DNA of 64,000 nt from Caenimonas sp. SL110 (GCF_001044395.1 NZ_JANU01000016.1:1-64000); one strand, 5' to 3'. Positions 23,096 to 32,760 are shown, counted from the stretch's first letter. The notes: generated by a model from the sequence alone, not told the origin. Program-made: numbers and translations.

Positions 23096-24367
23096 ATGAC
23101 GGGTGAAGTTGTTTTCATTGCTGATGAAGGCTGGGCCGCCAGCTCTGTGAATGTGCTGGCGAACCAGTGCAATACCCTGGTGACAAGCGGCGAGCACCAG
23201 TGGGCCGTTTTCTACGACGCCACCGGCCATCTGGTCATCGCGCGGCGTTTGCTGGGCCAATCGCACTGGGATCTGTCACGAACACCGCACACCGGCCGCG
23301 TGAACGATGCGCACGACACAGCGGTGATCGCGGTGGATGGCGACGGTTATCTCCACGTCGCCTGGGACCATCACTGCAGCCCCCTGAACTACGCGCGGGG
23401 CGTCGCGCCGGGCGCGCTGGAGTTGAGTGCGCCCGAGCCGATGACACGCAGCAACGAGCAGCGCGTCACCTATCCCGCCTTTCTTCGCCTGCCCGATGGC
23501 GGCCTGCTGTTTTTCTATCGCCATGGCGCGCCCCGCAACGCGGTGCTTGTCCTCAATCGATACGACCTTGCGACCAGGCGATGGCGCCAGGTGCATCGCG
23601 CCGTCGTCAGTGGCGAAGGCACGGGCAGCGCCTACGCGGCCATGCATCTGGATGAATCGGGCACCTTGCACCTGGCATGGAACTGGCGGGACAACGCAGA
23701 CGTGGCGAGCAATCACGACCTTTGCTATGCCAGCTCCAGCGATTTCGGAGAGACCTGGTCCACAACGCGTGGTCAACCGCTTCAGATGCCGATCACCAGC
23801 CAGACCGCAGAGTACGCGCTGCGACTGCCGCAGAACCATTCATTGATGAACCCGCCTGCCCTCACGGCCGATGCAGACGGCAGGCCGTGCCTGGTTTCTT
23901 ACTGGGCGCCGCCCGGCACCGATGTACCGCAGTTCCACCTCGTCCGTCACGACGGCATCGGATGGTCGGTCTCGCAGATCACCCGGCGCCGCGCTGCATT
24001 TTCCCTTCACGGAAAGGCGACGAAGCACCCGCCCATCTCGCGCGCCGCCATCGTCGCGCGCCGGTCGAGTCACGGCGGCAACGAGCTGCACATGATCTAT
24101 CGGGACGACGAACTCGGTGAACATGTGTTTGCCGTCTCATGCAACGATGTTGAACGGCCCCGGTGGATCTGGACCCAGCTCACCGACGCTTCGGTGGGCG
24201 CATGGGAGCCCTCGGTGGATGCGCAGCAGTGGCGGCTGCACGGCAAGGTGCACATGCTTTTGCAGAACGTCCGCCAGCGAGATGGAAACGACAACGAAGG
24301 GGGCAAGGTCGCCGCCACGCCCGTCTCGGTGCTGTCGTGGGGTACGCTTGTGTTCATCACGCGCTGA
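23096..24367 (+). CDS. BNR-4 repeat-containing protein
   Basis: A 423-residue beta-propeller-type protein. A BNR_4-like motif, NDAHDTAVIAVDGDGYLHVAWDHH, spans about residues 69-92. Further aspartate-box-like sequences are SSDFGETWSTT and DESGTLHLAWNW. Relatives are exported polysaccharide-active proteins, including ulvan lyase-like families, but no signal peptide is visible here, so the protein seems cytoplasmic or uses another route. It starts 13 bp after the cardiolipin synthase-like gene and is followed by a monooxygenase on the same strand. Any catalytic activity is unproven. Confidence 0.75.
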   Translation: MTGEVVFIADEGWAASSVNVLANQCNTLVTSGEHQWAVFYDATGHLVIARRLLGQSHWDLSRTPHTGRVNDAHDTAVIAVDGDGYLHVAWDHHCSPLNYARGVAPGALELSAPEPMTRSNEQRVTYPAFLRLPDGGLLFFYRHGAPRNAVLVLNRYDLATRRWRQVHRAVVSGEGTGSAYAAMHLDESGTLHLAWNWRDNADVASNHDLCYASSSDFGETWSTTRGQPLQMPITSQTAEYALRLPQNHSLMNPPALTADADGRPCLVSYWAPPGTDVPQFHLVRHDGIGWSVSQITRRRAAFSLHGKATKHPPISRAAIVARRSSHGGNELHMIYRDDELGEHVFAVSCNDVERPRWIWTQLTDASVGAWEPSVDAQQWRLHGKVHMLLQNVRQRDGNDNEGGKVAATPVSVLSWGTLVFITR

Positions 24368-24396
24368 ATCCCTCGCGCGCCCGGATGAAAGAGCCC

Positions 24397-25713
24397 ATGC
24401 CACGCCAGATCCACGTCAACGCCTTCGACATGAACTGTGTCGGCCACATTCAGCAGGGCCTGTGGACGCATCCGCGCGACCAGTCGATGCGCTACACCGA
24501 CATCCATTACTGGACCGACTACGCACGGCGGCTGGAGGCGGGCCTGTTCGACGGCATCTTCTTTGCCGATGTGCTGGGTGTGTATGACGTGCTCGGTGGC
24601 AGCCCCGATGCGGCTGTGCGCCATGCGGTGCAGGTGCCGGTCAACGATCCGATGATGCTCATCCCGGCCATGGCCGCAGTGACCGAGCACCTGGGTTTCG
24701 GCGTCACGGCCAACCTCACCTATGAGCAGCCGTTCATGTTCGCGCGCCGCATGTCCACGCTCGATCACCTCACCAAAGGCCGCATCGGCTGGAACATCGT
24801 CACAGGGTATCTCGACAGCGCAGCGCGCGCGGCCGGCTTCACTGGGCAGATGGCGCACGACGACCGCTACGACATGGCCGATGAATACATGCAACTGGTT
24901 CGCCAGCTGTGGGAGGGCAGCTGGGACAGCGATGCGGTCGAGCGCAATCGCGAAACGGGCCAGTACGCCGACCCCGCCAAGGTGCGCATGATTCACCACC
25001 AGGGCAAGCAGTACAAGGTCGATGCCATGCACCTGAGCGAGCCCTCGCCGCAGCGCACGCCGGTGCTCTACCAGGCCGGCGCTTCTGCGCGCGGCTCGCG
25101 CTTTGCAGCCACCCATGCCGAGTGCGTGTTCCTCAACGGCCAGAGCCAGCCGGCAGTCAAGAAGATTGTCGAAGGCTTGCGCGCGCAGGCCGTCGAGCAG
25201 GGCCGGCGGGCCAACGCCATCAAGGTCTTTCTGGGTGCGACCATCATCACCGGCCGCACCGACCAAGAGGCGCAGGAAAAGTTCAGGGACTACGAGCGGT
25301 ATGCCAGCTCCGAAGCCGCGCTGGTGCACGCGGCCGCATCGCTGGGAATCGACTTCAGCAAATACGATATCGACGAGCCGATCGACACCGGCAAGAGCAA
25401 CGCCATCGTCTCCAATGTCGAGGCGATGACCCGGGCCGCAGGCCCGCAGTGGACACGCCGCAAGCTGCTGGATCAACTGGTGCTGGGCAGCCGGCAGGCA
25501 CCCTGGGTGGGGAGCGGAGAGGCGATTGCCGGGCAGATGATCGAGTGGTGCGAAAGCGCGGATGTGGACGGCTTCAATCTGTCGCGCACCGTCGTGCCCG
25601 AATGCTTCGATGATTTCATTACTTTTGTCGTACCGCAATTGCAGGAACGTGGCGCATTCAAGACGGGCTACGCCAGCGGAACGCTCCGCCAGAAACTCTT
25701 TGGGCAGGAGTAA
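24397..25713 (+). CDS. LLM-class flavin-dependent monooxygenase (NtaA/SnaA/DszA type)
   Basis: A 438-residue TIM-barrel enzyme using FMNH2 from a partner reductase. Supporting motifs are DIHYWTDYARRLEAGLFDGIFFAD, GFGVTANLTYEQPFMFAR, LDHLTKGRIGWNIVTGY (the family hallmark) and PVLYQAGASARGSRFAATHAECVF. Such enzymes oxidise chelators, organosulfur compounds or related xenobiotics. No flavin reductase gene is adjacent. ATG 24397 is preferred; an in-frame ATG at 24385 would add four residues. Confidence 0.9.
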   Translation: MPRQIHVNAFDMNCVGHIQQGLWTHPRDQSMRYTDIHYWTDYARRLEAGLFDGIFFADVLGVYDVLGGSPDAAVRHAVQVPVNDPMMLIPAMAAVTEHLGFGVTANLTYEQPFMFARRMSTLDHLTKGRIGWNIVTGYLDSAARAAGFTGQMAHDDRYDMADEYMQLVRQLWEGSWDSDAVERNRETGQYADPAKVRMIHHQGKQYKVDAMHLSEPSPQRTPVLYQAGASARGSRFAATHAECVFLNGQSQPAVKKIVEGLRAQAVEQGRRANAIKVFLGATIITGRTDQEAQEKFRDYERYASSEAALVHAAASLGIDFSKYDIDEPIDTGKSNAIVSNVEAMTRAAGPQWTRRKLLDQLVLGSRQAPWVGSGEAIAGQMIEWCESADVDGFNLSRTVVPECFDDFITFVVPQLQERGAFKTGYASGTLRQKLFGQE

Positions 25714-25777
25714 GCCCCGTCCTACAGCGTTGCGCGCAGCTGTGCCTTAACCTACGGGGCTCAATAATCCGGCCCCG

Positions 25778-27769
25778 ATGCCGCCTGACGTGACCCGCGA
25801 CGACATCCAGCGCCTCTTTCGTACCCTGCCCGGCCTCTTCCTCGTGCTGGAACCGGGCCCGGACTTCATCATCGTGGCGGCAAGCCAGGAATACCTTCAC
25901 GCGACGCACTCGGACACCTCCATCTTCGGCCAGCCCGCATTCGAGGTTTTTCCCGAAAGCATCCAGACCTCCGGCAGCGCCGGTGCCTCCAGGGTCGAGC
26001 AATCGTTCCAGCGGGTGATCGACACCGGCCTGCCCGACGAGATGCCCCTGCAACGCTATGACGTTCGAGCGCCCGACAGCAACGCGTTCGAGGAAAAATG
26101 GTGGGCCGCCGTCAATGCGCCTGTCCTGGACGCCCAGGGCAAGGTGCAATATGTGGTTCATCGCGTCGTCGATGCGAGCGCCCATGCGAACAGTGAATCA
26201 GTCGAGGTCCTGGTCGAACGCGCGCGCCTGGTCGCCGAATCCGAGAAGCAGCGCCGCATCTACGAGACCGTGCTCAACAGCACGCCGGACCTGGTCTATG
26301 TGTTCGACCTGGACCACCACTTCATCTACGCCAATGAAGCCCTGTTGAAGATGTGGGGCACCAACGATTTCTACGGCAAGAAACTGCGCGAGCTGGGCTA
26401 CGAAGAGTGGCACGCGGCCATGCACGACCGCGAAATCGAGCAGGTCAAGGCAACGCGGATGCCCATACGTGGCGAGGTCCCCTTCAACGGCACGGACGGC
26501 AGGCGGATCTACGACTACATCTTCGCGCCCGTCATCGGCCCCGACGGGCGCGTCGTCGCCATCGCGGGCACCACCCGCGATGTCACCGACCGGCAGGCCG
26601 CCGAGCAGGCCATGCGCGAACAGGCGCAAAAGCTTGCCGAGTCCGACCGGGCCAAGGACGACTTCCTGGCCACGCTGTCGCACGAACTTCGCAACCCGCT
26701 TGCACCGCTGCGCAACTCGATCGCGCTGCTGCGCATGGGTGCGGGCGATCCGAAGTCGGCGCCTATCCACTCGATGATGGAACGCCAGATCAACCATGTG
26801 GTCCGGCTGGTCGATGACCTGCTGGAAGTCTCGCGAATCAACCGGGGCCTGTTGTCGCTGCGCAAGGACCGGGTCTGCGTCGCCGATGTGGTGCGCAACG
26901 CGCTGGAGGCCAGTGAAGGGCTCATACAGGCGGCCGGCCACACGCTGTCGGTTGACCTGCCCACGCAGGCCATGTGGCTCGATGGTGACGCGGTGCGGCT
27001 GTCGCAGATATTGGACAACCTGCTCAACAACGCGGCCAAGTACACGCCCGGCGGCGGCCAGATTGCGGTGACGGTTCGAAGCGAAGCGGGCCACGCAGTC
27101 ATCAGCGTTCGCGACAACGGCCCCGGCATCAGCGCGGGGGCCCAGGCGCGGCTTTTCGAAATGTTCAATCGCGGCGACCAGAACGTGGCGGGCGTCACCG
27201 GCGGCCACGGTGGGCTGGGCATCGGCCTGGCGCTGTCGCGGCGCCTTGCCGCCATGCACGACGGCACGCTGGATGCGCGCAGCGACGGCGCGGGCAAAGG
27301 CAGCGAATTCGTGCTGCGCGTTCCATTGGCAGGGCCATTCGATACGGCCCCTGCGGTCCCACCGCAATCCACGACACAATCTTCACCTATACATATGCCA
27401 CTCGACAAAACGCGCGTCCTCGTCGTTGACGACAACCATGATGCAGGCGACACCATGGGCCAGATCCTGGAACTGCTGGGCGCCGACGTGCGCACGGCCC
27501 GCGACGGGCTGGAGGCGCTTGCCACCTTCCAGGACTACCGGCCTTCAGTCGTGTTGCTCGATATCGGCATGCCGGGTATGAGCGGCTATGAAGTCGCGCA
27601 GGCCATTCGCACGCGCTACCCGGGCGATACCACCAAGCTCGTCGCCCTGACCGGATGGGGCCAGGACGACGACCGTCGCCGGGCGCGCGACGCGGGCTTC
27701 GACCACCACATGGTCAAGCCTGCCGATATCGCCGCACTCGAAGCGCTGCTTGCGTCGATGCAGGCCTGA
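25778..27769 (+). CDS. hybrid sensor histidine kinase/response regulator
   Basis: A 663-residue cytoplasmic protein with no membrane segments. Two PAS domains cover about 10-135 and 160-272. The HisKA box has His302 (LATLSHELRNPLAPLRNS). The ATPase domain has N box LLNNAAKYTP, DNGPGIS and GGLGIGLALS. A C-terminal receiver (545-660) has phospho-acceptor Asp595 (VVLLDIGMPG) and the Lys of MVKPAD. The linker PPQSTTQSSP joins kinase and receiver. It would sense an intracellular or redox/ligand signal and pass phosphate internally. No separate output regulator is adjacent. Confidence 0.92.
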   Translation: MPPDVTRDDIQRLFRTLPGLFLVLEPGPDFIIVAASQEYLHATHSDTSIFGQPAFEVFPESIQTSGSAGASRVEQSFQRVIDTGLPDEMPLQRYDVRAPDSNAFEEKWWAAVNAPVLDAQGKVQYVVHRVVDASAHANSESVEVLVERARLVAESEKQRRIYETVLNSTPDLVYVFDLDHHFIYANEALLKMWGTNDFYGKKLRELGYEEWHAAMHDREIEQVKATRMPIRGEVPFNGTDGRRIYDYIFAPVIGPDGRVVAIAGTTRDVTDRQAAEQAMREQAQKLAESDRAKDDFLATLSHELRNPLAPLRNSIALLRMGAGDPKSAPIHSMMERQINHVVRLVDDLLEVSRINRGLLSLRKDRVCVADVVRNALEASEGLIQAAGHTLSVDLPTQAMWLDGDAVRLSQILDNLLNNAAKYTPGGGQIAVTVRSEAGHAVISVRDNGPGISAGAQARLFEMFNRGDQNVAGVTGGHGGLGIGLALSRRLAAMHDGTLDARSDGAGKGSEFVLRVPLAGPFDTAPAVPPQSTTQSSPIHMPLDKTRVLVVDDNHDAGDTMGQILELLGADVRTARDGLEALATFQDYRPSVVLLDIGMPGMSGYEVAQAIRTRYPGDTTKLVALTGWGQDDDRRRARDAGFDHHMVKPADIAALEALLASMQA

Positions 27770-27771
27770 GC

Positions 27772-28134
27772 CTAGCCTCCTGCGCGCTTGACCTTGTGTC
27801 CTTGCGCCGTCAACAGCGCCACGACCTTGTCGCAGTGATCGCCCTGCACTTCGATCACGCCGTCTTTGACCGTACCGCCCGAGCCGCATGACGCCTTGAG
27901 CTGCTGCGCGAGCTTGACCAGGTCCGCCTCTGCCAGCGCGACGCCCTTCACCACCGTGACGGCCTTGCCGCCGCGCCCCTTGGTCTCGCGCGAGACGCGC
28001 ACGATGCCGTCGCCCGCAGGCACGGCAGCGGCTTTCTTGCAGCCGCAGCGGTCGACCGAGTTGCGGCACACGGGGCACATGCGGCCAGCGTCGGTGGAAT
28101 AAACAAGGCCGCCAGAGGTTGATCGCGATTTCAT
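27772..28134 (-). CDS. yciH: SUI1/YciH family translation factor
   Basis: A 120-residue eIF1-like protein. A short N-terminal zinc-finger-like segment (CPVCRNSVDRCGC) precedes the SUI1 domain: KGRGGKAVTVVKGV, LAQQLKASCGSGGTVKDGVIEVQGDH and KVVALLTAQGHKVKRAGG. E. coli YciH can influence start-codon fidelity and initiation. The start at 28132-28134 gives the usual N-terminus (MKSRSTSGGLVYST). It is convergent with the kinase gene, two bases between stops. Confidence 0.9.
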   Translation of the reverse strand: MKSRSTSGGLVYSTDAGRMCPVCRNSVDRCGCKKAAAVPAGDGIVRVSRETKGRGGKAVTVVKGVALAEADLVKLAQQLKASCGSGGTVKDGVIEVQGDHCDKVVALLTAQGHKVKRAGG

Positions 28135-28182
28135 CGGCAATATTTTGCGCGAGCCGGCCTGGCCCCGTATATTTGACTCACG

Positions 28183-28722
28183 ATGGCCATCGACCTGAAT
28201 CTTCTCGACCCCGCGTTTGCCGCGCAGGTCACCAGGTTGCTGCAAAAGTGCAGCTCGCTCGGTTACGAGATGCGCCCCTATGCAGGCATGCGCAGCCCCA
28301 TCGAGCAGGCCAGGCTCTGGCGGCAATCACGGCCCATCGAAGAGATCAAGGCAAAGATCGCGGCCTTCGATGCCGCAGGCGCGAATTTTCTGGCGTCGTG
28401 CCTGCGCAAGGCCGGGCCGCAAAACGGCGACCACGTCACCGACGCCCCGCCGGGCTACTCATGGCACCAGTGGGGCGAAGCCGTCGATGTTTTCTGGGTG
28501 GTCGGGGGCAAGGCGCAGTGGTCGACCCGCACCCTCATCAAGGGCCGCAACGGCTACCGCGTTTACGCCGATGCTGCAGCAGCGATGGGCTTGACTGCAG
28601 GTGGGCTATGGCCCCGGTTCAAGGACTGGCCGCATGTGCAACTGCGTGCGACGGGCAGCCCGGCCAGGGCCCTGACCCTGCTGCAGATCGATTCAGCGAT
28701 GAAGGCGCGCTTCGGCCACTAG
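28183..28722 (+). CDS. M15-type peptidoglycan peptidase
   Basis: A 179-residue protein of the VanY/CwlK-like M15 group. Zinc-site motifs SWHQWGEAVDVFW (His and Asp) and DWPHVQL (His) are visible, with the early YAGMRSPIEQARLW motif. Such enzymes cut L-Ala-D-Glu or D-Ala-D-Ala bonds and often occur as phage or prophage endolysins. It has no signal peptide and no phage genes around it. The stop (28720-28722) abuts the convergent Bug gene stop. Confidence 0.86.
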   Translation: MAIDLNLLDPAFAAQVTRLLQKCSSLGYEMRPYAGMRSPIEQARLWRQSRPIEEIKAKIAAFDAAGANFLASCLRKAGPQNGDHVTDAPPGYSWHQWGEAVDVFWVVGGKAQWSTRTLIKGRNGYRVYADAAAAMGLTAGGLWPRFKDWPHVQLRATGSPARALTLLQIDSAMKARFGH

Positions 28723-29721
28723 CTAGTCCAGCGGCTTGATGTCCAGCTCCTGGGCGAGCTTGACCCACTGCTGCGCATCGCCTTCGACCTTGCGTTTCAT
28801 CTCGACCGGGCCCGCAACTGCGACATCCATCGCCATGCCCACAAGCCGCTCCCGCACATCCGGCATGGCCAGCACCTGCTCCATCGCCGATGCCAGCTTG
28901 TCGACCACCGGCCGTGGCATGTTGGCCGGGCCCATCACGCCGAACCACTGCTCGTAGTCCATGCCATTGACGCCCAGTTCAGCGAAGGTGGGGACATCCG
29001 GAAAATCGACATTGCGTCTTGCGCCCGTCACTGCGAGCGCGCGCAGCTTGCCCGACTTGACCTGGGTCCCGGCGCTTGCCATCGTCGTGATCATCACGTT
29101 CACCTGGCCGCTCATCAGATCGACCAGGGCGGGCGATGAGCCGCGATACGGCACGCTCACGAACTTGAGCCCCGTTCGCGCGCGAAACAGATCGACCACC
29201 ACGCTGCCGGTGCCTGCGATCGCCATGGACATCTTGCCCGGCTGCGCCTTGGCGAACGCGAGCGTGTCCTTCGCTGTCTTCGCCTCGAAGCCGGGGTGGG
29301 ACACCAGGAAAGCGGGTGAACGGCCGATGAGGGAGATGGGCGTGAAGTCCTTCACCGCGTCGTAGGGCATCTTGCGCGTGTAGATGGGCGTGCTGGTGTG
29401 AAACACATCGACCAGAACCAGCGTGTAGCCGTCGGGCGGGGATTTTGCGACGAAGTCCGCGCCGATCATGCCGCCGGCGCCGCCCTTGTTTTCCACGACG
29501 ACGGTTTGCTTGAGCACCTGTCCGAGTTTCTCGGCGATCTGCCGGCCGATGCCGTCGGAACTGCCGCCAGCCGGGAAAGGAATCACGAGCTTGACCGGCT
29601 TGCTGGGATAGTCCTGCGCCGATGCAGCGCCGCAGGCCAATACCAATGCAACGGCCAGGATGGCGGATACGGCCTGGCGTCTGCGGGTGAGTGCCAAAGT
29701 AGAAGTCACGTCGTGGTTCAT
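28723..29721 (-). CDS. Bug-family tripartite tricarboxylate transporter substrate-binding protein (second)
   Basis: A 332-residue periplasmic receptor. The leader is TRRRQAVSAILAVALVLACGAASAQ. Motifs are YPSKPVKLVIPFPAGGSSDGIGR, ENKGGAGGMIGADFVAKSPPDGYTL, VPYRGSSPALVDLMSGQVN and the terminal GPVEMKRK. It differs enough from the protein at 12725-13723 to indicate separate ligands. No transport membrane genes are nearby. The ATG at 29719-29721 follows AAAGG. Confidence 0.92.
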   Translation of the reverse strand: MNHDVTSTLALTRRRQAVSAILAVALVLACGAASAQDYPSKPVKLVIPFPAGGSSDGIGRQIAEKLGQVLKQTVVVENKGGAGGMIGADFVAKSPPDGYTLVLVDVFHTSTPIYTRKMPYDAVKDFTPISLIGRSPAFLVSHPGFEAKTAKDTLAFAKAQPGKMSMAIAGTGSVVVDLFRARTGLKFVSVPYRGSSPALVDLMSGQVNVMITTMASAGTQVKSGKLRALAVTGARRNVDFPDVPTFAELGVNGMDYEQWFGVMGPANMPRPVVDKLASAMEQVLAMPDVRERLVGMAMDVAVAGPVEMKRKVEGDAQQWVKLAQELDIKPLD

Positions 29722-29890
29722 GGATGCCTTTGTGGTGAGCACGCCATCAGAAACAAATTGGCGTGCAGATTCAAGAGCGCAAGCCCTGATACCGGTGGAA
29801 CGCAACGCAGGGCCGCGTTACCAATTGTTCACGGGGAGTCCGCAGTGAGAACAGTGCACCGCACGCCACTGGCATCCGGCTTCATTTGGC

Positions 29891-30310
29891 ATGGACAACA
29901 TCAACAGCAAGTTCCAGCGCAACGGCAATCTCCCGCCGGCGCAACGCGGCATCGCCACACAGGCAGCCGCAGCAAACAGGTATTCGCAGGAAGCCATTCG
30001 CAAGGGGGACAACGGCCGAATCCAGGCGCACCTGCAAAGGCTTTTCGAAAATAACGGCGTTCCCGCAGAGCGGGCAAAGCTGCTGGCCGAGCGATGGCGT
30101 ACGGCAACCGACTTCAAGTACGCCAGCGAACAGGCGCTTGGCCGCAGGGACCTCTCGACGGAAGATAGAGCCACGCACCAGGACCGCATCGACGTGGCTG
30201 ACGTGACGATCCTGCAGGTTGAAGATCTGGCCCGCAGAAACTTCAGGCCCCCAAGTTCAATGGCGCAGCAGGCCGAACTGCGGCAGGACGCTGCACCCGA
30301 CAATTCATAA
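29891..30310 (+). CDS. hypothetical protein
   Basis: A 139-residue, strongly polar, predicted helical protein (MDNINSKFQRNGNLPPAQRG ... RQDAAPDNS), rich in Arg, Gln and Ala, without signal peptide or membrane segment. No family is recognised. There is no good ribosome site before the ATG. The preceding 170 bp (29722-29890) shows no feature I can name. Its polar composition and the neat gap to the OYE gene argue for a real gene, but weakly. Confidence 0.5.
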   Translation: MDNINSKFQRNGNLPPAQRGIATQAAAANRYSQEAIRKGDNGRIQAHLQRLFENNGVPAERAKLLAERWRTATDFKYASEQALGRRDLSTEDRATHQDRIDVADVTILQVEDLARRNFRPPSSMAQQAELRQDAAPDNS

Positions 30311-30345
30311 GCTGCTAGCCTCCATCTCCAACATGGAGTTTGAAG

Positions 30346-31461
30346 ATGAGCAGATTGTTCGAGCCCTGGGTCCTGGGCGGATTGAGCCTTTCCAATCGCA
30401 TCGTGATCGCGCCGATGTGCCAGTACTCGGCCGACCAGGGCTCAGCCACTGACTGGCACCAGATCCACCTGGGGCACCTCGCGCTGTCGGGCGCAGCGAT
30501 GCTCATTCTGGAAGCGACCGCTGTTTCGGCTGTCGGTCGCATCACTCCCGCAGACCTGGGCCTGTATTCGGACGCCAACGAAGCCGCACTGGCCCGGGTC
30601 GTCCAATCGATCCGTGCCCATTCACCGATTGCGATCGCCATCCAGTTGGCGCACGCAGGGCGCAAGGGTTCGAGCCAGGCCCCGTGGAATGGCGGCGCGC
30701 AGATCGCACCCGGTGAACCCACCGGTTGGCTGGCCGAGGCGCCGAGCGCCGTGCCGCATGCGCAGACGGAAATCGCCCCAGCCGCACTCGAGCGCACAGG
30801 CCTGCAGCGCGTGAAAGCCGACTTCGTGCGTGCGACCGAACGCGCGGCACGCCTGGGGCTCGATGGCATCGAAGTGCATGGCGCGCACGGCTACCTGCTG
30901 CACCAGTTCCTGTCGCCCATCGCCAACAAGCGGACCGACGAATACGGCGGCAGCCTGGAAAACCGCATGCGATTCCCGCTGGAAGTTTTCGACGCGGTGC
31001 GCGCCGCCTTTCCGGCGGACAAGCCGGTGTGGATGCGCGTCTCGGCCACCGATTGGGTGGAAGGCGGCTGGGACCTGGAGCAAACGATAGCGCTGGGCCG
31101 CCAACTCAAGGCACGCGGCTGCGCCGGCATCCATGTGTCCAGCGGCGGTGTTTCGCCTGCGCAGAAAATCAAGGTCGCTCCGGGCTACCAGGTGCCGTTT
31201 GCCGAACGCATCAAGGCTGAAACCGGACTGCCGACCATCGCAGTGGGTCTGATCACCGAGCCCGCGCAGGCACAAGAGATCATTGCATCGGGCAAGGCAG
31301 ATGCGGTGGCCCTTGCCCGCGCCATTCTCTACAACCCGCGCTGGCCCTGGCACGCAGCCGCTCAACTCGGCGCGCATGTCTTCGCCCCCAAACAGTACTG
31401 GCGCTCGCAGCCGGCCGAGTACCGGGACCTGTTCGACGGCATGCAGCACGGCCAGCGCTGA
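30346..31461 (+). CDS. NADH:flavin oxidoreductase, Old Yellow Enzyme family (YqjM-like)
   Basis: A 371-residue FMN enzyme reducing activated C=C bonds. Cys25 in APMCQYSA tunes the flavin as in YqjM. HGAHGYLLHQFLSPIANKRTDEYGGS is the family signature, with substrate-binding His residues. QLAHAGRKGS and the C-terminal arginine regions are present. The ATG at 30346, eight bases after GGAG, is preferred to the in-frame TTG at 30340. It may act in stress response or in degradation of enones and nitro compounds. Confidence 0.92.
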   Translation: MSRLFEPWVLGGLSLSNRIVIAPMCQYSADQGSATDWHQIHLGHLALSGAAMLILEATAVSAVGRITPADLGLYSDANEAALARVVQSIRAHSPIAIAIQLAHAGRKGSSQAPWNGGAQIAPGEPTGWLAEAPSAVPHAQTEIAPAALERTGLQRVKADFVRATERAARLGLDGIEVHGAHGYLLHQFLSPIANKRTDEYGGSLENRMRFPLEVFDAVRAAFPADKPVWMRVSATDWVEGGWDLEQTIALGRQLKARGCAGIHVSSGGVSPAQKIKVAPGYQVPFAERIKAETGLPTIAVGLITEPAQAQEIIASGKADAVALARAILYNPRWPWHAAAQLGAHVFAPKQYWRSQPAEYRDLFDGMQHGQR

Positions 31462-31519
31462 TCCCGGAAAAAAATCGCTGCCACGCGCGCATGGCCCGAC
31501 GATTGCTTGAGCCTGCAGC

Positions 31520-32257
31520 ATGCAAATTCTCCAGACCTCTGACCTGCACTATCGCCTGCGCCATTACGACTGGTTGATCGCCGCGGCCCCGCGCTTCGAC
31601 GCCGTCGTGATTGCCGGCGACCACATGGATATCTCGTCGGCTGTGTCCGAAGGCGTGCAGATCGCCGCCTTGTCGGCGAGCCTGACGGCGGTGTCCGCCA
31701 GGACTCACCTGCTGGCGTCTTCGGGCAACCACGACCTCAACGCACGCACGCCCGACGGTGAAAAGACCGCCAGCTGGCTCGCCCCGCTGCGAAGTGCTGC
31801 GCTGGCGGTCGATGGCGACACGGTCAATATCGGTGACACGCTCTTCACCGTCTGCCCCTGGTGGGACGGCCCGCATTCGCGCGAAGACCTGGCACGGATG
31901 CTGGACGAAGCGGCCAGGCAGCGCACACACCCGTCGCACAAGTGGGTCTGGGTCTATCACGCCCCGCCGGTCGGGCCGCTCAGCTGGACGGGCAAGCGCC
32001 ACTTCGGCGACGACGCCCTGCCCGAGCTGATCGCGCGGCACTCACCCACCGCCGTGCTCTGTGGCCACATCCACGAAGCGCCCTACCGGAACGGCGGCTC
32101 CTGGGCCGACAAGGTGGGCCAGACCTGGCTCTTCAACGCAGGCAACCAGATCGGCGATGTGCCTGCGCGCATCGAAATCGACTTTGATGCCGCCGTGGCA
32201 CGATGGATCACGATGGAAGGCGTCGAGGAACGGTCGCTGTTGCCCGAACCTCAGTAG
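31520..32257 (+). CDS. metallophosphoesterase
   Basis: A 245-residue calcineurin-like phosphoesterase. The five metal-binding blocks are visible: DLH (8-10), GDHMD, GNHDL, a middle HAPP and GHIHEAP. It probably hydrolyses a phosphodiester or phosphomonoester in the cytoplasm. It ends overlapping by seven bases with the convergent cyclic-nucleotide-binding gene. Substrate unknown. Confidence 0.85.
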   Translation: MQILQTSDLHYRLRHYDWLIAAAPRFDAVVIAGDHMDISSAVSEGVQIAALSASLTAVSARTHLLASSGNHDLNARTPDGEKTASWLAPLRSAALAVDGDTVNIGDTLFTVCPWWDGPHSREDLARMLDEAARQRTHPSHKWVWVYHAPPVGPLSWTGKRHFGDDALPELIARHSPTAVLCGHIHEAPYRNGGSWADKVGQTWLFNAGNQIGDVPARIEIDFDAAVARWITMEGVEERSLLPEPQ

Positions 32258-32760
32258 TCGGGTACGTCCGCGCGCTCCGACCCGCGCGAGCCGTTGTCAG
32301 CGCGCGGCTGCTGGATCGTCATGAGGTTGGCCAGCACCTGGTCCATCAGCGCGAGGTGCGTGTCGGTGCCTTCGTACTGGCGCTTGATATCGACGAGGTA
32401 CGAAGTGACGGCCTGCAGGCGGCGCGCCAGCAACTGCGCGATGGCGTAGGTGATCTGCGGGTCACGATGGGTCGCGGCTTGCGCATCTTCGATGACATGC
32501 ACCACGCTGTCAGCCGTGGCGATGACGTCGGCCATGGGTGCGGTGCCCAGCAGCGCGGAGATTTCACCGAGAAAGGAACCCGGCTCGGTGATGGTGACGA
32601 TGCGCACCCCGTTGCGAATGACGTCGAACGAGCCCTGCTTCAGGACATAGATGCGCCCCATCGGCACGCCCTCTTCGATCAGCAGCGTGCCCGCAGCCAC
32701 CGGCAGTTGCGCGAGCGCGGAGCAAAGATCGAGGACGGCAGTCATCGCAGCATTGTTCAT
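32251..32760 (-). CDS. cyclic nucleotide-binding domain protein without DNA-binding domain
   Basis: A 169-residue protein with a CRP-type beta-roll: IEEGVPMGRIYVLKQGSFDVIRNGVRI, GSFLGEISALLG (phosphate-binding cassette-like) and a long C-helix near ARRLQAVTSYLVDIKRQYEG. The helix-turn-helix found in CRP/FNR regulators is missing, so it is not a direct transcription factor. It may be a cNMP-sensing adaptor. Its ATG overlaps the aminotransferase stop (TGATG), implying co-translation. Confidence 0.82.
   Translation of the reverse strand: MNNAAMTAVLDLCSALAQLPVAAGTLLIEEGVPMGRIYVLKQGSFDVIRNGVRIVTITEPGSFLGEISALLGTAPMADVIATADSVVHVIEDAQAATHRDPQITYAIAQLLARRLQAVTSYLVDIKRQYEGTDTHLALMDQVLANLMTIQQPRADNGSRGSERADVPDY

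Noticed and set aside
24097..25638. 513-codon minus-strand frame opposite the monooxygenase gene
   Set aside because: The plus-strand flavin monooxygenase has conserved family motifs throughout. The antisense frame has none.
28183..28722. M15 peptidase as evidence of a prophage
   Set aside because: No other phage gene (holin, tail, terminase, integrase) is present in the surrounding region.
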